Below are positions 36,267 through 45,618 of a stretch of 64,000 nt of DNA, in pieces. Source of the stretch: Alteromonas lipotrueae (GTDB taxonomy: Bacteria > Pseudomonadota > Gammaproteobacteria > Enterobacterales > Alteromonadaceae). A model generated the notes under the pieces. The model had not been told where the DNA came from. It was given only the letters and a program-made list of their open reading frames with translations, and did not search any database. Made by a program: the position numbers and the translations under genes. Within the stretch, counting starts at the first letter, position 1. Each line of letters opens with the position of its first letter. The DNA lies in assembly GCF_019249215.1 (NCBI RefSeq), contig NZ_JAESDI010000008.1, positions 124,001 to 188,000 of the forward strand. The letters run 5' to 3'.

Positions 36267-38132
36267 TTACTTATCTGCTGGCTCGTACATCCACAGCGTA
36301 TTGTTTTCCTGGAAGCCGTCTTCACCAATTAAAATGCGACCATCGTTCATTACAACTACGTTGTCAGGTTGAGATAGCTGATCTACGTCACAGCGTTCTG
36401 CACCAGTTAGGCTTGACCGGAAAGTGCCGCCCATAACAACAGGTTCGATGCGGGTGATGTCATAGCCAGCTTCAAGACGTGCACGATAAACACCGCCACA
36501 ATCTTTAACACGAGCTGAAAGCTGAATATCACCTTCATCATCAACCATAGTGTTATCTAAATCGGCAATACCGATATAGAGGTAAGCATTCTCAACCACT
36601 TCACCGTCAATGGTATCGGTACCTTCCACGGCTTCTTCAGCGCGTTTAAGGTTAATTGAAATACCTTCAAGCTTACGCCATTCTGCAGTGGCCCCTTTCG
36701 CGCGAGCAGCAGCTCGTGATTCTAAGAATGCGACACGGTCGTCCATGGGTTCGCCAGCCGTTTGACTGCTTCCGCCATCTTCAACAGTAGGGTAAGTAGC
36801 ATCGCCATTTGCCCACGCTTCTACATCAGCCATCGTAATGTAAGAGCTTTGGCCTTCTACATAGTCATCAGTGCCAATGCCATTGTATTCATCAACCCAC
36901 GCACGAATAGTCATGTTGTCGCCACTGGCAAGTTCAACCCACTCAACCGCAAAGCCCGTTGTGGCTGGGTCGTTTTGGCCAATATCTTGAGTTAATTTTG
37001 CGCCATAGAGCGTACCTGCTGAAAGGTCTTCAGCTGTATCAGCAACAAATTTGAACAGCACACCACCGGTATCATCTTGCGACAGATAAACGGTTTTTCC
37101 ATCAGGCATTACTGTCGAGTTTTCATGTTCGTAACGGCCCATTGCTAGGTGTTTAACAATAACTGGCTCATCTGCAAGCGGCTCGGTCACTTCGGCAATG
37201 TAACCATAATTATATGGGTTTGACGCATCTGGTGCGGTCATTTGCCACATACGACCAAGGCGCGCTTCAGTGGCTACCGCTTCAGGATTATTCCAGTTAG
37301 GCGATGTAGTTGAATCTACCGAAGAATCAACGACCCACTCTTCTGAGGTTAGCGGAGTATTCCAAGGTGACATTGAACCAAAACAGTTGGCCGCTGTGCC
37401 CCATACTGGCGAGAAATCAAGCATCATGGCTTCGGTGACTTGCCACATACCAAAGTCATCTTTTTCAACTTTCATTCGGCTCATGCCACCTGGAAGTTCT
37501 TCCCAGTTTGAGAACAAGTAGCCTTCGCCAGCATCGGTAGAAATGAACCCATTAAAATCTGGCATATCGTTTTCTAAAACCAGCTCTTCGCCATCTAGTG
37601 TATAGATGTGGCCTAGCCCTTCAGGTAACTCAGTACCAAAAGTGTCGCCCGTTTGACCAAGTACTTGGTATTGACCAATAGCTGAAACCACCACTTCTTT
37701 TTCTTCATCAGAAGCAGGTACAGGTGAATTAGGCAGCGTAACAGGTAAGTTATTGAAGTTAGCACCGGCTAACACACCTACCGTTCCTGTATTAATAGGC
37801 ATGGCATTAACGTCGTTAGTCACTGAGTTAGTGCCTGATGGATGTTGCACGTTGAAGAAAAGATCGCCTTCGTCGGTCAAGAAAATTCCGGTAACTTCTG
37901 CACCTAAAGGAACTGTCGCAATACGGGTTAATGTTCCCGCTGTATCGCCTTCTTCACCTTTATCGCCTTGCTCTCCCTGTTCACCTTGTTCTCCAACAGG
38001 GCCTTGCTCACCAATTGCTCCCGCGACACCATCTTCACCGTCATCGCCTTCCAATGAACAAGCAGAAATACCAAAGGCTACCGCTAAAGCTAGCGCCGAA
38101 TATTTTAAATCGCGTAAACGTTCAATTTTCAT
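36267..38132 (-). CDS. PhoX-like (DUF839) lipoprotein with N-terminal collagen-like repeat
   Basis: The ATG at 38,132 has a good AAGGATAG ribosome binding site. The 621-residue product has a lipoprotein signal with lipidated Cys25 (AFGISAC). Twelve uninterrupted Gly-X-Y triplets follow (residues 29-64). The rest resembles the DUF839/PhoX beta-propeller group: FFNVQHPSGTNS, MGRYEHENSTVMPDGKTVYLSQDD and the C-terminal QPDNVVVMNDGRILIGEDG. PhoX enzymes are calcium/iron-dependent phosphatases, but usually use a Tat signal, absent here. Phosphatase activity is therefore only a possibility. A small hairpin (GAGATGA/TCATCTC, 38,161-38,185) lies in the 5' leader. Confidence 0.78.
   Translation of the reverse strand: MKIERLRDLKYSALALAVAFGISACSLEGDDGEDGVAGAIGEQGPVGEQGEQGEQGDKGEEGDTAGTLTRIATVPLGAEVTGIFLTDEGDLFFNVQHPSGTNSVTNDVNAMPINTGTVGVLAGANFNNLPVTLPNSPVPASDEEKEVVVSAIGQYQVLGQTGDTFGTELPEGLGHIYTLDGEELVLENDMPDFNGFISTDAGEGYLFSNWEELPGGMSRMKVEKDDFGMWQVTEAMMLDFSPVWGTAANCFGSMSPWNTPLTSEEWVVDSSVDSTTSPNWNNPEAVATEARLGRMWQMTAPDASNPYNYGYIAEVTEPLADEPVIVKHLAMGRYEHENSTVMPDGKTVYLSQDDTGGVLFKFVADTAEDLSAGTLYGAKLTQDIGQNDPATTGFAVEWVELASGDNMTIRAWVDEYNGIGTDDYVEGQSSYITMADVEAWANGDATYPTVEDGGSSQTAGEPMDDRVAFLESRAAARAKGATAEWRKLEGISINLKRAEEAVEGTDTIDGEVVENAYLYIGIADLDNTMVDDEGDIQLSARVKDCGGVYRARLEAGYDITRIEPVVMGGTFRSSLTGAERCDVDQLSQPDNVVVMNDGRILIGEDGFQENNTLWMYEPADK
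37941..38048 (-). repeat. Twelve collagen-like Gly-X-Y triplets
   Basis: Glycine occupies every third residue from 29 to 62 of the PhoX-like lipoprotein (GEQ, GPV, GEQ, GEQ, GEQ, GDK and so on). The DNA is a degenerate 9-bp repeat, visible as alternating ttcacc/ttgctc units, and could change length by slippage. Confidence 0.85.
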
Positions 38133-38509
38133 CAACTATCCTTTTTATAATCGTTAGGTTGAGATGAGACTGCTTCCTTCATCTCTAAAATGGTCTTAGC
38201 GGCAAATATAGTGAGGACGTTATATGACTGGCCCATTACACATTGCTTACATAAAATTGAAGGTTTCTTGACAAAGGTAAAGTTGGCCACCTTGATACAA
38301 AGAAATAGGTGTGATAACTAATGAGTAGAGATAACCCTGTTTTTTATCGCGTTCAGATAGCTAACTAGGTATGTAAATTAACAACCATGATGCAAACAAT
38401 ATCTGTTCAATTTATACCCATTGAGTAAGTATAACTTTGTAAGCATAAGCCATTAATTTTTCAGCTAATGCTATAGTGCTAGGAGCAGTTAATATCTACT
38501 GGTTTATAA
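38133..38509. other. Intergenic region between divergent PhoX-like and TPR-GGDEF genes
   Basis: About 377 AT-rich bases with no supported gene. It contains the small leader hairpin at 38,161-38,185 (minus-strand transcript). A TTGACA at 38,269 is followed by TGATAC after 19 bp, a spacing too long for a confident promoter. I found no convincing Pho box despite the phosphatase-like gene. Confidence 0.5.
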
Positions 38510-40456
38510 GTGATAATTATCGATAAAAATTTTCAGAATAAAGGGTTATTTAACGCGCGTTGGCTTAACGCTTTGGCGATCTTACTTTTTTTATGCTTGA
38601 CTCAAATGTCTGAGGCTCAAACTAGTCTTGCATCCGAAAGCGCTTCAAACCCATTTTTAGGCGTTCCCGATTTTGAAAGTACACGCAGCGTTATTAATGA
38701 CATTAGGCAAAACAAACTTGATTACCTGCGCAACAAAGAAAAACTAGAAAGTGCCTTTAAAGTCAGCAAGGAAAAAGGCTGGGAGGAACTTCACTTAGAA
38801 GCAGCAGCGCTTTATTCTGAACTCCTCTTTAGAGAGGAAAAATATGCCGATTTAATGGCTCATTTATCACACTATTTAAATGATAACGAATTAGTAAAGC
38901 GAAAAGATATTTATCTACTTTTCTTAGAGACTAAACTAAAGGCTCTTGCCAGATTAGATGATCCCACCCCAGCAAAAGATCTTTCTAAAAACTTAGAAGC
39001 GCAAATCTCGCAACACTCACTAAATGAAAAAATCATTATTTTTCGCGCTTTGGCTTATTACTATACGGCTAATGATGCGTTGAGAAAAACGCTAAGTGCA
39101 GCGTTAGAGGGCCTTGAATTAGCAATAAAAAGCGATGACTTCCCTTCGCAAGGCTATTTTTACAGAAAGATAGCAGATGCTTATGGGTACTTAGAGGAAG
39201 ATGAGGACAAAGCAGTAAGTTACGCAAAAAAGGCGGTAGAGACATTCGAGAAAACAAATGATGGGCTTTTTACGGCAAAAGCGTATTGGAGCTTGGGTAA
39301 TATACTTCTTGAGACTGGCGATTCACAAAATGCCTTAGTCTATCTAAACAAAGCCTTAGCCTATTTTAAAGACGTTAATATGAATAAAGGGCTCGCTTTT
39401 GCCCAATACTCAATTGCAAATATTCAATATCTTCAGGCCAATTACGATAAAGCCTTATCATTAGCAAAAGAAAATATCGAACTTGCTCGCACCGCGGGCA
39501 TTGATGATATGCATCTTGCGTCTATGATTTTACTTTCGAATATTTATGTAAAACAGGGCCATTTAGATAAAGCCGAGCAAGTCAATGACGACGTTTTTGC
39601 ACTTGTAGATAATTTTAGTCGAAGCATTTATAAAGCGGATTTTTTCAGTGAACGCTATACATTGAAGCGAGAACTAAACCGCATTGATGATGCATTTGAT
39701 GCCATAGAAAAAAAGCTTTTGTATACTAAAAAACACTTTGAGGCCACCAGCGAAAGCAACATTAAAGCCTTACAAGTACAGTTTGAAGTAAAAGAAAAAG
39801 AAGACACAATCCGTAAGTTAGAATACCAAAAAGATATTAGTAACCTTCAAGCTAAAGAGGAATACCAGCAAAAAATTATATGGCGCTTAAGCACTACTAT
39901 TGCTTTTATTTTAGTTCTTGTCGCCTTGATTTTAGTTTACAGACAATCACTCCAACGTAAAAAATATCATCGTATGGCATCCACCGATCACCTGGCGAAC
40001 TGTCTTAATCGTCGGGGAATACTGGCTACTGCCAACACTAAACTTGCGCAACAAAACATAACGGTCGCCATAGTTGATTTAGATTACTTTAAAAAAATTA
40101 ATGACGAATATGGACACGATGTGGGTGATTTAGTGCTGATTGCTTTTGCCAATGCTGCAAAAGAGACACTGTCTAAACATGATCATTTTGGCCGTTACGG
40201 CGGCGAGGAATGGTTATTCGTTTTACATTCGTCGGACGAAATTGTAGTTCACCAGATGTTTGAGCAGCTAGCTGCAACTTATCAAAAGTACTGCAACAAC
40301 ATCGATGCCATTAAGGAAGATTTAAGCATGACGTTTAGCGTTGGGGTATCGCTTGGGAATAAATCGAACAGAACATTAGATACGTTAATTAAGCATGCCG
40401 ATAATGTGCTCTATCAGGCAAAAGAAAACGGTAGAAATCAGGTGATAATAAATTGA
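38510..40456 (+). CDS. Membrane-anchored TPR-GGDEF diguanylate cyclase
   Basis: A 648-residue protein beginning at a GTG (38,510), with a weak ribosome binding site, so the start is provisional. A signal/anchor segment (WLNALAILLFLCLT) precedes a periplasmic region of tetratricopeptide-like helices (about 100-400, with A-YWSLGNILLETGDS and ANYDKALSLAKENIELA). A coiled-coil stretch, a membrane segment (about 457-480, STTIAFILVLVALILVY) and a GGDEF domain follow. The loop reads GGEEW (564-568), with Trp instead of Phe, and the I-site RxxD is replaced by SKHD, so feedback inhibition is probably lost. DLDYFKKINDEYGHD is intact, suggesting activity. Confidence 0.82.
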   Translation: MIIIDKNFQNKGLFNARWLNALAILLFLCLTQMSEAQTSLASESASNPFLGVPDFESTRSVINDIRQNKLDYLRNKEKLESAFKVSKEKGWEELHLEAAALYSELLFREEKYADLMAHLSHYLNDNELVKRKDIYLLFLETKLKALARLDDPTPAKDLSKNLEAQISQHSLNEKIIIFRALAYYYTANDALRKTLSAALEGLELAIKSDDFPSQGYFYRKIADAYGYLEEDEDKAVSYAKKAVETFEKTNDGLFTAKAYWSLGNILLETGDSQNALVYLNKALAYFKDVNMNKGLAFAQYSIANIQYLQANYDKALSLAKENIELARTAGIDDMHLASMILLSNIYVKQGHLDKAEQVNDDVFALVDNFSRSIYKADFFSERYTLKRELNRIDDAFDAIEKKLLYTKKHFEATSESNIKALQVQFEVKEKEDTIRKLEYQKDISNLQAKEEYQQKIIWRLSTTIAFILVLVALILVYRQSLQRKKYHRMASTDHLANCLNRRGILATANTKLAQQNITVAIVDLDYFKKINDEYGHDVGDLVLIAFANAAKETLSKHDHFGRYGGEEWLFVLHSSDEIVVHQMFEQLAATYQKYCNNIDAIKEDLSMTFSVGVSLGNKSNRTLDTLIKHADNVLYQAKENGRNQVIIN

Positions 40457-40466
40457 ATCTAAGAAG

Positions 40467-40543
<77 letters not shown>

Positions 40544-40581
40544 AACTATACTTCGGCAGAACTGCCTGAAGGACGGCGCGT

Positions 40582-40610
40582 ATCATAGCGATGCGCAGTG
40601 CGTCCTGCAA
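40582..40610 (-). promoter_or_regulatory. Putative promoter of tRNA-Val with GC-rich discriminator
   Basis: On the minus strand TTGCAG and TATGAT are separated by exactly 17 bp, followed by the GC-rich stretch ACGCGCC. A GC-rich discriminator is the pattern of stringently controlled stable-RNA promoters. The tRNA begins about 39 bp downstream of the -10 element, leaving a 5' leader for processing. Confidence 0.45.
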
Positions 40611-40686
40611 GCTTATTTTGTGTTTAAGGTGTGTGTTTGATTGATTTGCCACCATTTATTGAAAAAGTGAGCCTTTTCACACCGAA

Positions 40687-41769
40687 TTAAGCGTTTTCGC
40701 GCTGCATAAATGGCAACGGCTTGATTTTATCAACAATGCTGCCATCACTCGAAATTTTCATAAAGTACTCCCCTAACCTATCGGTTTCTTGCAATACGGT
40801 TTGCCAGTACTTAATACGGGTAGTGGCATCGAGTTGCTCGAAGTCTTTTCGATCTGGAATTTTACCATATGGCAGGCTTGCAACGAACTCGGCAGAAGGC
40901 ACAAGCATGACCACATTATCGTAACTGTTTTTATGTGCAACACGGCGCTTTAGCCCTTTATCGAACCACCCCGGAATGGGCTTAGGGTAAAAGTGTGGAT
41001 ATAACACTAAACCTTTGTCAGGGCCAAATTCTAGGTCAAAATGATAGTCAACAATACCACCATCACGATACATAGCTTGCGGGGCACCCGCAATATCTCG
41101 TATTCCTTCTAGAACAACAGGAATAGCACCGGAAGCAAGCAGTGCGTTATGGATATTTTCGTTATTTAATTGGTAATGCTCGGTGGGTAATTGATACGGG
41201 TCTTTAATTGAAAATTCAGTATTAGGCGACGAAAAAATACAGCGGGTGTAATAACGCCCCAGGTTTTTCCGCGTAACCGCGTTAGCAGCAGCACTCATAG
41301 CAAGGCCAGACAGCTGCGAAAACTTATGCTCGCGTCGAGTCGCGCCTAGGCATTTGGCGACGAAGATGTGTGCTTTAAATCGCTCGTTGGCCAACACCTC
41401 TTTTTTGCCTTCGCTATTGACCATTTCTTTTACCAAAGCTTCTGCTTTGCGGGTTATTTCCGCAGGCGTTGGTTTATCACTATAAGTGGTGGTTGAATAG
41501 GAAGTGGCTAGCCGATTTATGGCTGCAAGCGGGTCATCTTGAACTGCACAGATAGCCCTAAATGCACCCGCAGACGACCCTATAACATGTATTTGATGTG
41601 CGACATGACTAAACCACTCAGGAAACAGTACTCTGTCTAACCCTGCAAGTGAAAACCATTTTGGACCGCCTGAAGCGCCGAGAAAATAACTAAATATTTC
41701 GGGGTGAAAGCCTAGCTGCTTAATGGTATTCATTGCCCCATTGCCGGCATAAATTTCTAGCGGTGCCAC
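40687..41769 (-). CDS. Patatin-like phospholipase family protein
   Basis: A 360-residue serine hydrolase with nucleophile S66 in IGSSAGAF (GxSxG) and the second dyad residue D236 in YRDGGIVDYHF. The oxyanion-hole glycine-rich segment is LGASGGPKW. It starts at a GTG (41,769). No signal peptide is present, so a cytoplasmic lipid acyl hydrolase is likely; the substrate is unknown. The gene is isolated between the tRNA and the divergent hmgA. Confidence 0.82.
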   Translation of the reverse strand: MAPLEIYAGNGAMNTIKQLGFHPEIFSYFLGASGGPKWFSLAGLDRVLFPEWFSHVAHQIHVIGSSAGAFRAICAVQDDPLAAINRLATSYSTTTYSDKPTPAEITRKAEALVKEMVNSEGKKEVLANERFKAHIFVAKCLGATRREHKFSQLSGLAMSAAANAVTRKNLGRYYTRCIFSSPNTEFSIKDPYQLPTEHYQLNNENIHNALLASGAIPVVLEGIRDIAGAPQAMYRDGGIVDYHFDLEFGPDKGLVLYPHFYPKPIPGWFDKGLKRRVAHKNSYDNVVMLVPSAEFVASLPYGKIPDRKDFEQLDATTRIKYWQTVLQETDRLGEYFMKISSDGSIVDKIKPLPFMQRENA

Positions 41770-42023
41770 GTGTTGTCTCTACTATGATGTTTGCGTCTAA
41801 TTTATCAGTAAAAGCTGTAAAATCAATGAGCCGTCCATCACCTTTATGAAACCAGTACTATAAGTGGGCGCTTATGTAGGAAGTTTCCACCTGTGTAAAC
41901 AAATCATCACACATCACCATTTCGCAAAAACCCTATCGGCACCACGCAATTGATTTACTTATTATTAATATTTACGCTACATAAATAGAAGCGTTAAGCA
42001 TCAGTAGTATTTAAAAGGTGGGT

Positions 42024-43328
42024 ATGGTGAATCAATTAACTTATTTGTCGGGTTTTAATAATGAGCATGAAACTGAAGCCTTGCCTAATGCACTACCCAA
42101 AGGGCAATTTAGCCCGCAGAAAGTTAATTATAAACTTTACGCTGAGCAGTTCAGCACCAGTGCTTTTACAACGCCCAGAGCCGAAAATAGACGCAGTTGG
42201 ACTTATCGAATACGACCCTCTGTCGCCATGGGTGATTTTTCACCTTATAAAAACACACAGCTTCAAACTGGCCCTGAAACGCAATCGCCGTGCCCGCCAA
42301 ATGTAATGCGTTGGGATCCTATCCCCCTTCCCGATGAGAGTAGCAACATAGACTTTATTGAAAGTTTAGTGACCATAGCCACGAACGGCGACGCTAATCA
42401 GCAAACCGGTATGGGCATTCACTGCTACAGTGCGAATTCGTCTATGGGGAATAAGGTATTTTACTCATCCGACGGTGAGATGCTGTTCGTTCCACAACGT
42501 GGAAACATGGAAGTGAAAACTGAGTTTGGCAAATTACACCTAACCGCGGGTGAAATTATGGTGATCCCTCGTGGGGTTCGCTTTAGCGTTGCCCCTATCG
42601 ATGGCGCAATTCGTGGGTATATTTGTGAAAACTATGGGCAGTCATTTGTTTTACCAGAACGAGGACCCGCAGGGGCAAACGGGTTTACCAATCAAAGAGA
42701 CTTTTTGTACCCCACTGCGTGGTTCGAAGATGTAGACACGCCCCATGTCATCATTAACAAGTTTTGTGGCCATTTATACCAAGCCCCGCTTCCGCATTCG
42801 CCCTTTGATGTAGTGGCTTGGGTGGGTAATTCAGCGCCTTACAAATATGATCTTAAGTGTTTTAACGTGATCAATACCGTCAGTTTTGACCACCCCGACC
42901 CTTCCATATTTACGGTACTGACCTCGCCTTCTGAACTTGAAGGCACTGCCAACGTTGATTTTGTCATTTTCCCCCCACGCTGGATGGTGGCTGACAACAC
43001 CTTCCGCCCGCCTTATTTTCATAGGAATGTGATGAGTGAATTTATGGGGTTAATTGAGGGTAGTTATGATGCTAAAGAAAAAGGCTTTGCGCCTGGCGGT
43101 ATGAGTTTACATAATTGCTTTACCCCTCATGGCCCCGAAGCTTCTGTATTTGAAGCTGCCTCGAATGCCGCATTAGCCCCACAGAAATACGAAAATACAC
43201 TGGCGTTTATGTTTGAGTCTCGCTTTCCTATCGCCCCAACTGAGTTTGCACTTAGTACCTCTCTTCGCCAAACAGACTATATCGATTGTTGGAAAGGATT
43301 AACGAAGCATTTCGACGGTAAGATATAG
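42024..43328 (+). CDS. hmgA: Homogentisate 1,2-dioxygenase
   Basis: The ATG at 42,024 is preferred over the GTG at 42,018 because AAAAGG then has proper spacing. The 434-residue product begins TYLSGFNNEHETEALPNALPKGQ, a family hallmark. The iron-site region includes HRNVMSEFMGLIEGSYDAK and GMSLHNCFTPHGPE. It opens the ring of homogentisate to maleylacetoacetate, downstream of the dioxygenase encoded by hpd at 43,649. The isomerase and fumarylacetoacetase genes are not in the window. Confidence 0.95.
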   Translation: MVNQLTYLSGFNNEHETEALPNALPKGQFSPQKVNYKLYAEQFSTSAFTTPRAENRRSWTYRIRPSVAMGDFSPYKNTQLQTGPETQSPCPPNVMRWDPIPLPDESSNIDFIESLVTIATNGDANQQTGMGIHCYSANSSMGNKVFYSSDGEMLFVPQRGNMEVKTEFGKLHLTAGEIMVIPRGVRFSVAPIDGAIRGYICENYGQSFVLPERGPAGANGFTNQRDFLYPTAWFEDVDTPHVIINKFCGHLYQAPLPHSPFDVVAWVGNSAPYKYDLKCFNVINTVSFDHPDPSIFTVLTSPSELEGTANVDFVIFPPRWMVADNTFRPPYFHRNVMSEFMGLIEGSYDAKEKGFAPGGMSLHNCFTPHGPEASVFEAASNAALAPQKYENTLAFMFESRFPIAPTEFALSTSLRQTDYIDCWKGLTKHFDGKI

Positions 43329-43648
43329 GCACCAAAATAGTGGGTATTTTCTTAGTATGTATTCATATATGAACATTACTCGGTTGCGCACAAATAAAAA
43401 TAAAACATTTAAATTCATATATTTAAAATATTAAAAACGAGATGAAATTGCGTTTTAACACAGCTGAAAACTAAACGTTACACTTAAAACGTAACAACAG
43501 CTCGCGCCATGTCTTAACACTCTATTGCCCTTATATTTACCTCGACATTACAATCTAGTCTTCTATTTATATCCGCCTTTGCATGAGTTCAATAACAAAA
43601 ACTATTCAACTCGTACAAAGGCACTGACTTCAGTAAGCGAGAAAGAAA
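43329..43648. other. Intergenic region between hmgA and hpd
   Basis: Some 320 AT-rich bases without a supported gene. I looked for TyrR-type boxes (TGTAAA-N6-TTTACA) and found none. Its length suggests that hpd has its own promoter rather than being read from hmgA. Confidence 0.5.
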
Positions 43649-44722
43649 ATGGCAGACGTATTTGAAAACCCAATAGGGTTAGATGGTTTTGAGTTTTTAG
43701 AGTTTACCGCGCCTAAAAAGGGTTTATTGGAGCCTATGTTTGAAGCTATGGGGTTCACCCGTGTGGCCAGACACAAATCAAAAGATGTGGAGCTTTGGCG
43801 TCAAGGCGATATCAATCTTTTAAGTAACTATGAAAAAAATTGCCATGCTTCCTATTATGCCGAAGAACACGGCCCTTCAGCGTGTGGCATGGCCTTTCGC
43901 GTTAAAGACTCCCAGCACGCGTATTCTGAAGTGCTAAAGCGCGGCGCTCAACCTATGGACACCCACACGGGCCCTATGGAATTAAAACTGCCTGCGATCA
44001 GAGGTATCGGTGGTGCCATGCTTTATTTAATAGATCGCTATCAAGGTGAAAACACTATTTATGATATCGATTTCACGTGGATTGAAGGGGTAGATAGACA
44101 CCCAGAAGGTTGTGGTTTCCATACGCTGGATCACCTTACTCACAATGTGTATCGCGGGCGAATGAATCATTGGGCAAAGTTCTACGAATCGTTATTTAAC
44201 TTCCGCGAAATTCGCTACTTCGACATTAAAGGTGAGTACACTGGTTTACTTTCTAAAGCCATGACCGCACCAGATGGCAAAATTCGTATTCCTCTCAATG
44301 AAGAAGCGGTAGGCGGTGGCGGCCAAATTGAAGAATTTTTAATGCAATATAATGGTGAAGGTATCCAGCATATTGCCTTTGCTTGTGACGACCTTGTAAG
44401 TTGTTTAGATAAACTTAAAGCGAAGGGGATGAAGTTTATGACCCCGCCTCCTGATACTTATTACGACATGCTAGAAGAGCGTTTGCCCGGTCACGGTGAG
44501 CCTGTTGGAGAATTCAAACAACGAGGCATTTTGTTAGACGGTACCACTGAAGGTGAGTCTCCTCGTTTGCTATTGCAAATTTTTTCAGAAACCGTTTTTG
44601 GCCCAGTATTTTTCGAGTTTATTCAACGCAAAGAAGATGATGGGTTTGGAGAAGGTAACTTTAAAGCGTTATTTGAATCGATTGAGCGAGATCAGGTAAA
44701 TCGTGGCGTATTAAATAAATAA
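43649..44722 (+). CDS. hpd: 4-hydroxyphenylpyruvate dioxygenase
   Basis: A 357-residue two-domain VOC-fold enzyme. The iron ligands fit H162 ([11 protein letters not shown]), H241 ([10 protein letters not shown]) and E323 ([18 protein letters not shown]). It converts 4-hydroxyphenylpyruvate to homogentisate, the substrate of HmgA encoded upstream on the same strand. The start ATG follows GAGAAAGAAA, a good ribosome binding site. Confidence 0.95.
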   Translation: MADVFENPIGLDGFEFLEFTAPKKGLLEPMFEAMGFTRVARHKSKDVELWRQGDINLLSNYEKNCHASYYAEEHGPSACGMAFRVKDSQHAYSEVLKRGAQPMDTHTGPMELKLPAIRGIGGAMLYLIDRYQGENTIYDIDFTWIEGVDRHPEGCGFHTLDHLTHNVYRGRMNHWAKFYESLFNFREIRYFDIKGEYTGLLSKAMTAPDGKIRIPLNEEAVGGGGQIEEFLMQYNGEGIQHIAFACDDLVSCLDKLKAKGMKFMTPPPDTYYDMLEERLPGHGEPVGEFKQRGILLDGTTEGESPRLLLQIFSETVFGPVFFEFIQRKEDDGFGEGNFKALFESIERDQVNRGVLNK

Positions 44723-44748
44723 TAACCTTAACGCTTGCTCAAAAATTT

Positions 44749-44798
44749 ACACATAGTGGTGTTAGCCCCCTTAGCTTCGAGCTGACATCACCATGTGT
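44749..44798. terminator. Long imperfect hairpin between convergent hpd and VOC genes
   Basis: ACACAT/ATGTGT closes a stem continued by GGTG/CACC and TTAGC/GCTGA with small interior bulges. No strong T tract follows on either strand, so termination is plausible but not certain. Confidence 0.45.
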
Positions 44799-44846
44799 AT
44801 CCATGTTCTATCCTCGCCGTGTACTTGCAATGAACTTGTATTACCC

Positions 44847-45215
44847 TTACGACTCTTCGCCTTGTTCATAAAGCGCACAACACGCCCCTGAGGGGTCTTT
44901 TATTATGCAAAAGCGTGATGTGCCATGGTGGCGAATGTCTCCTATTTGCTCCCCACCAGCACTTTTAGAAGCGGCTAACGCTGAGTCTAATTCGGCTACC
45001 GTGAAATACGGCACCCAACCGCCAGGAATGCTACTATTACAGCCTCGCTTGTTGCATATGCCGCCAGCAGGGCTGCCATCTTCTTTCATCATCACATAAT
45101 CGTTATAGCCGCCCATGTCGAAGGCTTCTTTTTTCCAGCCCATTACATTGACGTAAAAGTCAGCTAAGCCGTCAGCGTCATCGGTGGTAATATCCATCCA
45201 TAAACTGTCGCTCAT
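44847..45215 (-). CDS. VOC (glyoxalase/bleomycin-resistance fold) family protein
   Basis: A 122-residue single VOC domain with two beta-alpha-beta halves: LWMDITTDDADGLADFYVNVMGWK at the start and YFTVAELDSALAASKSAGGE later, ending with IIKDPSGACCALYEQ. It has a VOC-type glutamate near the C-terminus, but the full metal set is not certain. It is convergent to hpd; a link to aromatic catabolism is only positional. The substrate is unknown. Confidence 0.8.
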   Translation of the reverse strand: MSDSLWMDITTDDADGLADFYVNVMGWKKEAFDMGGYNDYVMMKEDGSPAGGICNKRGCNSSIPGGWVPYFTVAELDSALAASKSAGGEQIGDIRHHGTSRFCIIKDPSGACCALYEQGEES

Positions 45216-45411
45216 TTCATTCTCCTTTTGAGGTTTAATATTTTTAAATTATCAAGTCAGTATTTAAGCTTAGTACTCATTGATAATTGCACAGCCATTG
45301 ATAAAAAACCACGCAGAGATCGTGTTTATTACGTTGGATAAAAGAGAGCTGTGTCAAGACAAGAAATTGCAAAATAAGCAGAACAATTTTCAAATATGTA
45401 TAGACAGAGGC

Positions 45412-45588
45412 TGTGGAAAATGCTTGTGAATAGGTAAATGTTATCCACTGGCTATTGTTTGTACAGTTTATTTTATTGTTTAATTTCAATATCTTAAACA
45501 AAAGCCCCAAACTACTCAACAAACTTATCCACAGATTAAGTGGATAACACGTAGCACTTAACCACAGATAGTGTTTTAATGTGGATAC
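45412..45588. promoter_or_regulatory. Cluster of six DnaA-box-like sequences in a 403-bp intergenic region
   Basis: Within the gene-free stretch 45,216-45,618 there is one perfect DnaA box TTATCCACA (45,525-45,533). Five single-mismatch copies accompany it: 45,412 (TGTGGAAAA), 45,441 (TTATCCACT), 45,539 (AGTGGATAA), 45,558 (TTAACCACA) and 45,580 (TGTGGATAC). The perfect box and the 45,539 copy form an inverted repeat with 8-bp arms. The left part of the gap is AT-rich. No oriC neighbours (dnaA, mnmG) are present, so a titration or reactivation site, or DnaA control of the downstream gene at 45,619, is more likely than an origin. Confidence 0.6.
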
Positions 45589-45618
45589 TTTGATTGAAAC
45601 CTTTTTTTCCGGTTATTC

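Noticed and set aside
37941-38048. CRISPR-like or satellite repeat
   Set aside because: The repetition is coding: it encodes Gly-X-Y triplets in frame and has no spacers.
38133-38509. Pho box before the PhoX-like gene
   Set aside because: No pair of CTGTCAT-like direct repeats with proper spacing was found.
45277-45522. Minus-strand open frame of 81 codons in the DnaA-box region
   Set aside because: No family resemblance, no ribosome binding site, AT-driven composition, and it runs across DnaA-box-like sites.
45216-45618. Chromosomal replication origin
   Set aside because: DnaA boxes are present, but dnaA, dnaN, mnmG and GATC clusters are not; only one GATC was noticed in the gap.
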